From DAOQVR01 sp035341665 (GTDB taxonomy: Bacteria > Chloroflexota > Anaerolineae > JAAYZQ01): a DNA stretch of 64,000 nt. Shown here one piece after another: positions 25,685 through 33,917 of the stretch. The translations under genes and the position numbers were made by a program. Positions within the stretch are counted from its first letter, which is position 1, and every line of letters starts with the position of its first letter. The notes under the pieces were generated by a model. That model was not told the origin of the DNA. It did no database searches and was given only the letters and a program-made list of their open reading frames with translations. The stretch is from positions 1 to 64,000 of the forward strand of contig DAOQVR010000013.1 in NCBI GenBank assembly GCA_035341665.1, read 5' to 3'.

Positions 25685-26293
25685 TCATCCGATGCCGGCG
25701 TCTCCCTGTTGGTCTGCCGGCGCAATGCGCCAGTAGTTACCCCCGTCGCGCTGCATCAGGCCGTGCCCGATCATGTCACGGCGCAGTGTGGCCACGTCGT
25801 CGTGATACTCCACCAGCACCTGGATGACCTCGCGCTCGCTGTAGGTGCGCCCAGGCTCAAACTCCTCGGCCAGCTTCTCCAGGACGATCACGCGCTTCTT
25901 GAGCTGCGCTGGGATGCTGAGGAGCCGGCCCTGCCGCAGAAAGGTGTTCAACACCTTCTGCCTGTAGGCATCTTCCTCCACCCGGCCTGCGAGTCCAGGC
26001 TGCGCCATGAACGCCAGCTCTCCCAGCCGCCGGCCCATGACCTCCCCATGCAGCGAGTAGGTCTGGAAGTACTGGTCCTTCTCTGAGCGGACAAGGCCGG
26101 CGCTGCTTAGCTTGGCGAGGTGATGCGACACGGTGGCCGGGCTAAGCTGCAGGATCGCGGCCAGCTCTTCGACGTGCCGTGGCCTGGCCTTGAGCACGTT
26201 CAGGATGAGCAGCCGTGCCGGGTGTCCCAGTGCCTTGAAGAGCTCAGCCCGTGCTTCCAGCTCCTGTTCGGCTGTTCGATCACCTGATTTCAT
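25685..26293 (-). CDS. ArsR-type HTH regulator with DUF2087 domain
   Basis: 202 residues from ATG 26293. An N-terminal ArsR winged helix (LFKALGHPARLLILNVLKARPRHVEELAAILQLSPATVSHHLAKLSSAGLVRSEKD) is followed by a C-terminal DUF2087 domain (LKKRVIVLEKLAEEFEPGRTYSEREVIQVLVEYHDDVATLRRDMIGHGLM). ArsR proteins bind palindromes and release DNA on sensing metals or other signals. No ArsR metal-site cysteines are seen, so the inducer is unlikely to be a soft metal. The start overlaps the end of the small gene upstream by 14 bases. A palindrome just downstream of the operon promoter is its likely binding site. Confidence 0.85.
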   Translation of the reverse strand: MKSGDRTAEQELEARAELFKALGHPARLLILNVLKARPRHVEELAAILQLSPATVSHHLAKLSSAGLVRSEKDQYFQTYSLHGEVMGRRLGELAFMAQPGLAGRVEEDAYRQKVLNTFLRQGRLLSIPAQLKKRVIVLEKLAEEFEPGRTYSEREVIQVLVEYHDDVATLRRDMIGHGLMQRDGGNYWRIAPADQQGDAGIG

Positions 26294-26555
26294 CCCAAGG
26301 CCTCCTTCCCGCCACGTGCAGGTAGCAGGTCGCAAATACGGCGCGCGCGTGGGCGATCGAGTCCTTCTTGATCTGGACCTTGACCATCTGTTCGCGGTCG
26401 CCGGAGGCCCGCGCCAGGTCGGTCTCCGCCTTGGCATACTTGACGATAAACGCCGTGATGCAGCCAAAGCTCAGCGCCACCTTCTCGAGGTCGGGCACAT
26501 CCGACGCGAAGATGCGCTCCAGCTCCTCAGAACACCCCATCTCTTCTTGTGTCAT
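26280..26555 (-). CDS. Small helical protein co-transcribed with the ArsR-DUF2087 gene
   Basis: 91 residues from ATG 26555: MTQEEMGCSEELERIFASDVPDLEKVALSFGCITAFIVKYAKAETDLARASGDREQMVKVQIKKDSIAHARAVFATCYLHVAG. Helical, no membrane segment, no recognised domain. It is the first gene of the unit and its end overlaps the regulator start. It may bind or modulate the regulator. The longer upstream frame runs through the promoter and is rejected. Confidence 0.7.
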   Translation of the reverse strand: MTQEEMGCSEELERIFASDVPDLEKVALSFGCITAFIVKYAKAETDLARASGDREQMVKVQIKKDSIAHARAVFATCYLHVAGRRPWDEIR

Positions 26556-26581
26556 CGGTTCCCCCAAGGATGAAGTGCAGA

Positions 26582-26604
26582 TCGAATCGGACAATCCAAT
26601 TCGA
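26582..26604. promoter_or_regulatory. 23-base palindromic operator
   Basis: TCGAAT-n-GGA-nnn-TCC-n-ATTCGA. The outer arms TCGAAT/ATTCGA and inner GGA/TCC pair perfectly. It lies just downstream of the transcription start expected from the adjacent promoter, so a bound protein would block the operon that encodes the ArsR-type regulator. Autoregulation is inferred. Confidence 0.75.
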
Positions 26605-26619
26605 CACTCGTCGAAGTAG

Positions 26620-26648
26620 AGTATAGGGGATACTGCAGGGTGTGTCAA
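26620..26648 (-). promoter_or_regulatory. Consensus promoter of the ArsR-DUF2087 operon
   Basis: On the minus strand TTGACA (26648-26643), exactly 17 bases, TATACT (26625-26620). This is one of the strongest promoter matches in the window. Confidence 0.85.
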
Positions 26649-26695
26649 ATGGGGGAGAGGGTATGGTGAGCGGGAGGTACAGAGCACCTGGGACA

Positions 26696-26730
26696 GGCTG
26701 CACGATGGGGCACTGCCCCATCGTGCAGCC
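26696..26730 (-). terminator. Perfect 17-base inverted repeat after the Cthe_2159-type gene
   Basis: GGCTGCACGATGGGGCA and TGCCCCATCGTGCAGCC flank a single central base. It lies 9 bases past the stop of the leftward gene and upstream of the next leftward promoter, as expected for a terminator; no T-run follows. Confidence 0.6.
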
Positions 26731-26739
26731 CGCTCCCCC

Positions 26740-28647
26740 CTAGTACTGTCCGCTGCGGCCCACCCGGGTCACGATTCCTGTGATCGAGAAGCTGCCGATG
26801 TCGTCTGCGCCGTCCACTTCTCCATCATCATACAGCCCATCCCGCGACACCGCGCTCGAGCTTCCGCCCAGGTAGACGCGGTAGGTGGTTTCCTCCAGCT
26901 CCGGCGAGGAGAGCACCAGCGTCTCGTACTGCTTGGCCGGCGCAAAGGTCAGGACCTCTACTCCGTCCGTACTCTCGATGCGGACTAGGGTGCCTCCCTG
27001 GATCCTCGATCCAAAACTCAGGAGGACCGAGTACTGCGTCGACGCCTCACCGGGCGACTGGGCCATCCCGGCGCTGCCCGCCGCCACCAGGAGCCCGCCG
27101 GTGATCTTGAAGCTCTGGAAATCGAGCGCGCCGTTCATAGACTCGGTGGGGCCATGTACGATCAGCACGCCATCCGACATCTCGATGGTGCCGTTGGCGT
27201 CTATGCCGTCGCCGCCCGCGTCGATCATCGTGTAGCCGCCGGTCACCTCCAGGTACTGATCCCCGGTCGCGAAAGTGTCCTGGCTCGCCCATCCTCCACC
27301 CGGCCCGCCGCCGTGGCGCCCGCCGAACCCCGGCCCACCCATCATGCCCGACTCGTCGTTCCCGCCCGAGGCATTGATCCCGTCGTCGCTCGCCGCGAGG
27401 CGGATTTCGCCCCCGCGGATGCGGATGACGGCGCTCTCCAGCCCTTCGTAGCACTGACCGACGATGATCTCGCCATCCGTGACTTCCAGTGTCGCGCCGG
27501 CGTGCAGGGCATCGTCCCCGGAGGAGAGCGCGAGCGTGCCTCCGCTCACTTCGATGCTGCCGTCTGAGTGGATCGCATCGTCCGCCGAGTCGATGGACAG
27601 GGTGCCGCCCTCGATCCGCACCGCCGCCGTACCCTTGATCCCCTTGGCCGACGTGCCTTCCGCGACACGCCCGCTGCTGCCTCCGCCCGAGCTGATGTCA
27701 ATGCCGCCGCCGGTGACAACCGCCTCACCCTGAGCGTCGATGCCGTCGCCGCCGGCTTGGACGCTGATTGCGCCCCCCGCGACCAGGATCGTGCCCGGCG
27801 CCGCTTCTTCCTCGTTGTCCGACTTGAGGCCGTCGCCGCCCGCTGTGATGGCGAGGATGCCACCCTCGATGGCCAGCGAGTCCTTGCCCCGGATCCCATC
27901 GTCGGCGGCGCTCACGGTCAGCGTGCCTCCCCGAATCGTGAGGCCGTCCTTGCAGGCAATACCGTCGTTATAGTGACCCAGTACCTCGAGGGTGCCCGTG
28001 CCCGAGACGGCAAGGTCATCCTTGCTGAAGAGCGCCGCGTTCGGCTCATCCTCGCCCGTCGCCAGCGTATACTCGCTGCCATCCTCAATCCGGTTGGTGC
28101 TTCCCTCCGCCAGGATGACATCCACCTCCTCGGCATTGAGGACGTAGATCGCGGCGCTCGATGCGCTGCGGACATCGGCGCCGTCCAGAACGAGCACAAC
28201 CGGCCTCTCGTCGCGGCTATCGACCACCACCTGCCCGTCCCGCAGGGTGCCGCGCAGCACGTACGTGCCGCCGGACGTGATCGTCACCACGCTGCCGGTG
28301 GAAGAAGCGCCCGTCCCCTCCACCGAAGCCGAGTCACCCTCCAGTGTGATCTCGGTGGCCTCGGCTCTGTCCCAAACAGCGGCCTGCATCGAGTCCGTTG
28401 CCGTTTCCGCCGGCCCGGAAGCCGTCTCCACTGTCTCCGTGGCAGACCCGACGGCAGCTGTCGCGGTGCCTGCCTCAGTCTTCTGTCCTGTTCCGGCGGG
28501 ACCGGCGGCTGCCTCTGCCTCTGCCTCTGTCTGCACGGAGCCCGGGCTGCCCGTGCACGAGAGCAGCACCGAGCCCACGATCAGGGTGGCTGTAAGGAGC
28601 AGCAGTGCGACCAGAAGCCCACTGTGCCTCCTGAATGTCAAGCTCAT
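26740..28647 (-). CDS. Lipoprotein with Cthe_2159-type carbohydrate-binding beta-helix
   Basis: 635 residues. The signal peptide ends in a lipobox (GSVLLSCTG), then a low-complexity Glu/Ala/Thr linker (about 35-95). The main part has many short repeats such as ISITAGGDGLKSDNE, ISVQAGGDGIDAQG, LSIDSADDAIHSDG and LALSSGDDALHAG, the pattern of the calcium-rich Cthe_2159 beta-helix, which binds acidic polysaccharide. It lies downstream of the DUF4956 and VTC genes; this trio recurs in many bacteria, often with CotH kinase. It probably acts on the cell surface. There are 107 bases between it and DUF4956. Confidence 0.85.
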   Translation of the reverse strand: MSLTFRRHSGLLVALLLLTATLIVGSVLLSCTGSPGSVQTEAEAEAAAGPAGTGQKTEAGTATAAVGSATETVETASGPAETATDSMQAAVWDRAEATEITLEGDSASVEGTGASSTGSVVTITSGGTYVLRGTLRDGQVVVDSRDERPVVLVLDGADVRSASSAAIYVLNAEEVDVILAEGSTNRIEDGSEYTLATGEDEPNAALFSKDDLAVSGTGTLEVLGHYNDGIACKDGLTIRGGTLTVSAADDGIRGKDSLAIEGGILAITAGGDGLKSDNEEEAAPGTILVAGGAISVQAGGDGIDAQGEAVVTGGGIDISSGGGSSGRVAEGTSAKGIKGTAAVRIEGGTLSIDSADDAIHSDGSIEVSGGTLALSSGDDALHAGATLEVTDGEIIVGQCYEGLESAVIRIRGGEIRLAASDDGINASGGNDESGMMGGPGFGGRHGGGPGGGWASQDTFATGDQYLEVTGGYTMIDAGGDGIDANGTIEMSDGVLIVHGPTESMNGALDFQSFKITGGLLVAAGSAGMAQSPGEASTQYSVLLSFGSRIQGGTLVRIESTDGVEVLTFAPAKQYETLVLSSPELEETTYRVYLGGSSSAVSRDGLYDDGEVDGADDIGSFSITGIVTRVGRSGQY

Positions 28648-28755
28648 CGACTTCTCCTTGTCACCTTATTCTTTGTCTGTTCTTGCGGACCGCTGCGCCA
28701 GTCGCCGTCATCCGCTGCCTCTTCTCTCCGCGCCCGGGCATGGTCAGACGCAGCG

Positions 28756-29448
28756 CTAGAGATCGGCGCTGTTGTATCCCGCGATGAGAGTCACCTGGTT
28801 GTTGCCGTTCAGCTTGCGGACCTCGGCCAGGAACTCCTGTACCTTCCCCTCTCTCTTCAATCCCACGTTGTAGGTTAGCTCGGTCAGCATCCCGCTGCGC
28901 ACCGAGTCGACGCTGATCAGCTCGGAAGACCTGGTATACTCCAGGAAGACGGCGTCAAACAGGGTGTCAAAGGGTGCATTGTTGGGCACCTGGATCTTGA
29001 GGATCTGGCTGACGGCTTTGCGGGCATACCAGTTGAAGCGTGTCATGATCAGGATGATCAAGCAGAGCACGATCGTGGTGATCAATGCCAACAGGTACAA
29101 CTGGGTGCCGACGGCCATGCCGATCGCCATCGTAAAGAAGATGAAACCCACATCGCGAGTCTCTTTGATCGCATTCCGGAACCGGATGATGGAGAGCGAG
29201 CCGACCAGCGCAAATGCCCGGGCAATGTTGGAGCCAATGACGAGCATGACGACCGCGACTACCATCCCGTTTAGGACCAGCGTGTGGACATAACTCTGGC
29301 TGTACGATGCCCCTCGATGCGTGGCCTGGTACACCCAGCCGATCGTCGAGCCGAGCAAAAAGCTCATGATCAGCGATAGGACCACGTCGGTGACCGTGAA
29401 GGCGGCCGTCAGGTCCTGCACACGCAGCAAGTCTAGCAGTTGGTCCAT
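28756..29448 (-). CDS. DUF4956 membrane protein
   Basis: 230 residues. Four membrane segments in the N-terminal half (about 20-140) include the family hallmark FALVGSLSIIRFRNAIKETRDVGFIFFTMAIGMAVG. A soluble alpha/beta tail follows (LTYNVGLKREGKVQEFLAEVRKLNGNNQVTLIAGYN). The biochemical function is unknown. The gene nearly always adjoins a VTC-domain polyphosphate polymerase, here 22 bases upstream, so the two probably work together at the membrane. Start with GGAGGAGAG. Confidence 0.88.
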   Translation of the reverse strand: MDQLLDLLRVQDLTAAFTVTDVVLSLIMSFLLGSTIGWVYQATHRGASYSQSYVHTLVLNGMVVAVVMLVIGSNIARAFALVGSLSIIRFRNAIKETRDVGFIFFTMAIGMAVGTQLYLLALITTIVLCLIILIMTRFNWYARKAVSQILKIQVPNNAPFDTLFDAVFLEYTRSSELISVDSVRSGMLTELTYNVGLKREGKVQEFLAEVRKLNGNNQVTLIAGYNSADL

Positions 29449-29470
29449 CTCTCTCCTCCGGTGTGCCGGT

Positions 29471-30253
29471 TTATGTTGTGACCAGGCGCCAGGAGCCTGT
29501 CCCCAGGCCCTGAGCCAGCTCTATGCTGCGGCAGTACTTGCTGACGCGCACCAGGCTCAGGTTGTGCACGGCCACCAGCTCCGACAGCCAATACGGGATC
29601 CGCTCGTTCACCTTGATCTCGACTACAGTCCAACCCGGCGGAAAGAGCGGCAGCCCGATCCTGGGATCGTCAAGTTCCAGGTGGTCGGCGCGGTAGGTCA
29701 GGTCCGTGTCGAAGGTCACGCGCAGGCCGATGTCGTACTCCGTCCCGATGAGCGCATGCCGGGCATAGCGCACGATGCTAGCAGGCCGCAGGTCATACTG
29801 CCACAGCATGCCGGCAATCTCGTCGATGACGGCTCCTACCTGTGGGTCATGCTCCGGCACCTGCCTCTCGTCGCACATGCGCACCGCGTCGCAGTAGGGC
29901 AGCACCACGCGCCGCTTCTGGGTCACCTTGTTCACCCTCTGCTTGATCTCTACCAGCACGGGCGTGTCCCCTTCGAGCAACTGCTCACTCTCGTAGTGGC
30001 GGATGCGAAGCTTCCGCCTGAATCGGATGCCGTTCACCTTCTCCCAGTAGAACGCAAAGCTTGCCGAGTCGTAATAGAGGCTGGTGAGGTAGTAGCGGCC
30101 TGATGGGTCGCCGTGATCGTCCGGCACCAGGTAGGGGCTGAGGGCTGCCCGAAAGCTCTCGGCAACCTGCGAGGGCACCACGTACTTGAGCTCATACCGG
30201 TCGAACTTGCGGATGGCGTGGCTCAGGCCAGACGTCTGCGTTCCCTCACTCAT
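29471..30253 (-). CDS. VTC-domain protein (polyphosphate polymerase-like)
   Basis: 260 residues from ATG 30253. VTC/CYTH tunnel-fold motifs: KFDRYELKYVVP, RRKLRIRHYE, TPVLVEIKQRVNKVTQKRRV, VRYARHALIG and WTVVEIKVNERIPYWL. The basic residues line a tunnel that in yeast Vtc4 makes polyphosphate from ATP. Bacterial members next to DUF4956 are presumed polyphosphate or related polymerases; activity of this one is inferred. It is the first gene of the leftward trio. Confidence 0.85.
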   Translation of the reverse strand: MSEGTQTSGLSHAIRKFDRYELKYVVPSQVAESFRAALSPYLVPDDHGDPSGRYYLTSLYYDSASFAFYWEKVNGIRFRRKLRIRHYESEQLLEGDTPVLVEIKQRVNKVTQKRRVVLPYCDAVRMCDERQVPEHDPQVGAVIDEIAGMLWQYDLRPASIVRYARHALIGTEYDIGLRVTFDTDLTYRADHLELDDPRIGLPLFPPGWTVVEIKVNERIPYWLSELVAVHNLSLVRVSKYCRSIELAQGLGTGSWRLVTT

Positions 30254-30642
30254 CCTGCCGAGCATAGCGCATGGGTGTGGAGATCCTGTGAAGACAGCCG
30301 GGAGATGCCGTGGAGACTCACTTCTCTCGCCGTGCGATTGGACATTTGTCATCCTGCCTGCAATGCGGTATAGTGGAATCAAGGTACTGCCCGGAGGTCC
30401 AACGCGCAGCCGCATCTCCACCTGGCAGCGGCCCCACCTAGTGCGAACGCAATGAAGCAGAGGCACGCCCGAGCATCGTACCGTTGGTGCCACATGGGGG
30501 GCACCCCCACATGCGGCGCGCGGTGGAATTGCCTACCCCTGATCCGGCCGGGTGACTGTCTCCGGCCGGTCCCGATTTCTGGGCCCACGTTCCCGTTTGT
30601 GGGCACGGGTCTCGAATACCATGGACGAAAAGGAGGCACCCT
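30254..30642. other. Intergenic region between VTC and thiolase genes
   Basis: Holds the rightward promoter and a GC-rich inverted repeat around 30490-30515 (CACATGGGG with CCCCCACATG). No gene recognised. The long leader could hold regulatory RNA, but no known riboswitch was recognised. Confidence 0.4.
30346..30374 (+). promoter_or_regulatory. Rightward promoter ahead of the thiolase operon
   Basis: TTGTCA, 17 bases, TATAGT. It lies about 270 bases before the thiolase start, giving a long leader. Confidence 0.55.
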
Positions 30643-32001
30643 ATGCGACCGGTCTATGCTGTTTCTGGCGGGGTGAGCAAATTCGCCAAAGCCCGTCCGG
30701 ACAAGACGTTTCCCGCGCTGGTCAAGGAAGCGTACGACTATGCAATCGCGGACCTTGGCCTCACCCACCGCCAGTTCGTCGAGCTGGTGGACGGCACAGT
30801 GTCGTCCTACTTCTCGGATCACTTCGCCCGCCAGTTGATGGCTGCGATCATGATCCAGGACTATCTCGGCCTCTGCCCCAAGCCGAGCCATCGCGTCGAG
30901 GGCGGCGGCGCCACAGGTGGCATCTGCTTCCAGGAGGCGTGGAAGGCGATCGCATCGGGCTACATGGACATCTGCCTCGCCTATGGCTTTGAGACGATGA
31001 GCCACGTGGCCACCTGGAAGGGCAACGAGTTCATCGCCCTTGCTTCGGACGTAAGCTTCGACTATCCGGTGGGCGGCTTCTACTCCGGCTACTACGCGAT
31101 GATGGTCACCCGCCACATGAAAGAGTTCGGAACCACGCCCGAGCAGATGGCGCATGTCTCCGTCAAGAACCACATGAACGCCTACCACAACCCCTATGCC
31201 CAGAAGCGCGAAAAGCTGACCATTGCCGACGTGCGTGCCGCGCCGATGGTCGCCTGGCCGCTGACCCGGCTCGACATCTGCGTCATGTCAGACGGTGCTG
31301 CCGCTTCTATCCTGTGCAGCGAGGACGGCCTTGCCAAGCTGGAGAGTGCCTCTGGGCGGCGAATCCCGCGCGTGCGGGTGACCGGTATTGGCCGCGGCAC
31401 GGACGCAATGCGCATGGCAGACCGTCCCCACCAGAGCTATGACGATTTCGTCAAGTACAACATGCTGCCTTGCGAGGACACTGCCGAGACGCGTGCCTAC
31501 TACCAACGCCTGTGGGCACACGGCTTCCGCTACCCGGGTGTGCATTCCTTCCGGGCCGGTCGGATGGCCTCGAAAGAGGCGTACAAGAATGCCGGGGTAC
31601 AGGACCCGTTGGGCGAGATCGACTTTGTGGAGCTGCACGATGCCTACACCAGCTCCGAGATCCAAACCTACGAGGACATGGGGCTCTGCCGCTATGGAGA
31701 AGGAGGGCCTTTCGCCGCCAGCGGCAAGGCTTTCTTGCCCAACGTCGACTACGGGCTGGATCTTCCCGAGAAGCCGGCCTGCGCCGTCAACCCGAGCGGC
31801 GGCCTCATTGCGTGCGGACATCCCGTCGGCGCCACCGGCTTGATGCAGGCGGTGTTCGCCATATGGCAGCTCCAGGACCGGATCGGCACGCACTTTGGCG
31901 ACTCGACCCTGCAGGTGCCCAATGCCCGCCGCGGGGCCATCCACAGCCACGCCGGCACCGGCACCTACGTCACCGTCAGCATCCTGGAGAAGGAGGACTA
32001 G
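30643..32001 (+). CDS. Thiolase-family protein lacking the usual nucleophilic cysteine
   Basis: 452 residues, archaeal/SCP2-type thiolase fold. C-terminal catalytic motifs are present: ELHDAYTSSE, NPSGGLIACGHPVGATG and HSHAGTGTYV. In the N-terminal half, the place where thiolases have the acyl-carrying cysteine (EAACASGG-like) reads EGGGATGG (about residues 87-94), so the nucleophile is Gly. The protein may bind acyl-CoA or act as a non-canonical condensing partner; I recall related proteins with the same EGGGATGG form. The next gene, a DUF35-like protein, starts 1 base after the stop. Such pairs form complexes in archaea. Substrate and reaction are unknown. Confidence 0.8.
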   Translation: MRPVYAVSGGVSKFAKARPDKTFPALVKEAYDYAIADLGLTHRQFVELVDGTVSSYFSDHFARQLMAAIMIQDYLGLCPKPSHRVEGGGATGGICFQEAWKAIASGYMDICLAYGFETMSHVATWKGNEFIALASDVSFDYPVGGFYSGYYAMMVTRHMKEFGTTPEQMAHVSVKNHMNAYHNPYAQKREKLTIADVRAAPMVAWPLTRLDICVMSDGAAASILCSEDGLAKLESASGRRIPRVRVTGIGRGTDAMRMADRPHQSYDDFVKYNMLPCEDTAETRAYYQRLWAHGFRYPGVHSFRAGRMASKEAYKNAGVQDPLGEIDFVELHDAYTSSEIQTYEDMGLCRYGEGGPFAASGKAFLPNVDYGLDLPEKPACAVNPSGGLIACGHPVGATGLMQAVFAIWQLQDRIGTHFGDSTLQVPNARRGAIHSHAGTGTYVTVSILEKED

Positions 32002-32002
32002 C

Positions 32003-32542
32003 ATGGCCAGGCACGATATCGAGGAGACCTTCGGCGGCTATATCCTACACAACGTTCCCTTTCCTACTGAGCTCGACGACGCGGCGCTGAAGCAGCTCAA
32101 GAAGATGGCTCCCATCTTGATCGAACAGCCCTACAGCATGACCTATCTCCACTCCTACGGGCAGGACTCGCCTTGGTTCGCCGGCCTATCCAACGGGCAC
32201 CTGCTGGCGAGTCGGGACCCCGAGACGGGCTATACCTATGCGACGCCGCGCGGACACGACATGTACTCCGGCAAGGAAACCGACTGGGTGGAGATTCCGG
32301 CGGAAGGCACTGTGCACGCCTTCACCGTGTGCCACTTTGGCAGCGAAGAGTTCCTGCCGGAGACGCCCTATGTCTTGGCACAGGTCGAGTTCCCCGGGGT
32401 CAACACACTCTTCCTTGCGCGGCTGGTCGGCGTCGATCCGGCACAGGCGAGTACGGATTGGATCGGGATGAAGATCAAGGGACGCTTCCGCAGGCTGAGC
32501 AAGTTCAAACCCACCGATCTCTACTTCTACCCTGCGGGCTGA
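32003..32542 (+). CDS. DUF35 OB-fold protein without zinc-ribbon cysteines
   Basis: 179 residues. The DUF35 layout is visible: an N-terminal helix region, then a ribbon-like segment (GHLLASRDPETGYTYATPRGHDMYSG), then the OB fold (DWVEIPAEGTVHAFTVCHFG, PYVLAQVEFPGVNTLFLARLVG). Normal family members have four zinc-binding cysteines in the ribbon; here all four positions carry other residues. Partner DUF35 proteins bridge thiolase and HMG-CoA synthase or assist acyl transfer. It is directly coupled to the thiolase-like gene, which also lacks its key cysteine. Confidence 0.75.
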   Translation: MARHDIEETFGGYILHNVPFPTELDDAALKQLKKMAPILIEQPYSMTYLHSYGQDSPWFAGLSNGHLLASRDPETGYTYATPRGHDMYSGKETDWVEIPAEGTVHAFTVCHFGSEEFLPETPYVLAQVEFPGVNTLFLARLVGVDPAQASTDWIGMKIKGRFRRLSKFKPTDLYFYPAG

Positions 32543-32667
32543 CCGTTCGGCCTCTCAGCGCCGGGCCGTACCTTTCGGCATTGGCCAGGTTGTCCCGCCC
32601 GGTGGCTGAACGGCGCAGCCTGACGCGCGTTATTCTGGAGGGGGAATGACCTCCAGAGGAGGAACCG

Positions 32668-33810
32668 TTGAGTGAGACCACACTGGCCGCCGAGCCCAAG
32701 GCGGCGCTGCCCAAGCAGAGAGCAGGCGGCAGCACTCTCGCAAGGGTAGCCCGGTACGCCACATTCCGGCTTCTGAGCTTGGCGGTCACCGTCGTCGTCG
32801 GAGTGTACCTGACCATCCTAATCGCCAACATGGGCGGCTGGGTGGACAAGATCCAGCGCGGTGAGATCCGCGAAAGCGTCGACATGTCGCTGGCGCTGAG
32901 CCCGCAGTTCAAGAACCTGTCGGAGGAACAGAGGGCCAAGCTGCGCGACGAGCAAATCGCCATCATGGAGAGGCGTTTTGGGCTTGACAAGCCCTTCATG
33001 GTGCGCAGCCTCATCTACCTCAAGAATGCCCTCACCCTGGACCTGGGCCGCGCGCTGCACATGACCAGCGACAGCGGCTCCACCTTGGTCAGGAATATCC
33101 TGCTGGAGCGCATGCCGGCCACCCTGATTCTCTTCGGGACGTCGAGCCTCGTCATCTTCTTCGTGTGCCTGGGCATAGCGCTTGCGCTCTCTCGCCGGTA
33201 TGGCAGCCTTTGGGACAAGGTCTTCGTGCTGTTGGCGCCCACCTCGGCTGCTCCAGGATGGTTCTACGGCATCTTCCTTATCCTGGTCTTTGCCGCCCTC
33301 CTGCACTGGCTGCCCTTTGGCCACATGGTGGACGCACCACCGCCCGAGAACGACATCCTGTACGGCTTGAGCATGCTGAAGCACATGATCCTGCCGCTTG
33401 TGGCCATTACGATGACCTCCTTGCCTATCCAGACCTACAGCTGGCGGACCTTCTTTCTGATCTACTCTAGCGAAGACTATGTCGAGATGGCCAAGGCGAA
33501 GGGGCTAAAGGATAGGGACGTGGAGCGGCGCTACATACTGCGCCCGACACTGCCCACGATCATCACTGACTTTGCGCTCACGATCATCGCCATGTGGACG
33601 GGGGCACCTATCTTTGAGACGGTTTTCCAGTGGCCCGGCTTTGGGCGGGCCCTTATTCAGGCGATCAACGCGTTCGATACACCCGTCATCGTCGGCGAGA
33701 CGGTCATCTATGCGTACCTGCTGGCGATCACGATCTTCTTGCTAGATTTTGCCTATGCGCTCGTTGACCCACGGGTGAAGGTGGGTGGAGGTCAGGGCAG
33801 GGCAGGATAG
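32668..33810 (+). CDS. DppB-type ABC transporter permease
   Basis: 380 residues from a TTG start preceded by AGAGGAGGAACC. The N-terminal helix, a long periplasmic loop (about 55-110) and five further membrane segments match peptide/nickel permeases. The ATPase-contact (EAA) loop is recognisable in EDYVEMAKAKGLKDRDVERRYILRPTLPTIITDF, and the end FDFAYALVDPRVK-like is typical. No DppC partner, ATPase or binding protein lies within the window, so this subunit is orphaned here. It may pair with subunits elsewhere. Confidence 0.85.
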   Translation: MSETTLAAEPKAALPKQRAGGSTLARVARYATFRLLSLAVTVVVGVYLTILIANMGGWVDKIQRGEIRESVDMSLALSPQFKNLSEEQRAKLRDEQIAIMERRFGLDKPFMVRSLIYLKNALTLDLGRALHMTSDSGSTLVRNILLERMPATLILFGTSSLVIFFVCLGIALALSRRYGSLWDKVFVLLAPTSAAPGWFYGIFLILVFAALLHWLPFGHMVDAPPPENDILYGLSMLKHMILPLVAITMTSLPIQTYSWRTFFLIYSSEDYVEMAKAKGLKDRDVERRYILRPTLPTIITDFALTIIAMWTGAPIFETVFQWPGFGRALIQAINAFDTPVIVGETVIYAYLLAITIFLLDFAYALVDPRVKVGGGQGRAG

Positions 33811-33917
33811 GTCGCACCGGCGCGGGCTCCGGCACCGAAGTACAGGCTCCGGCGGGCGCTGGTAATGGCCCAAGCTCCAGGGCTGCAAGGGGGCAGCTCA
33901 TAGAAAGCGAGGCACGC

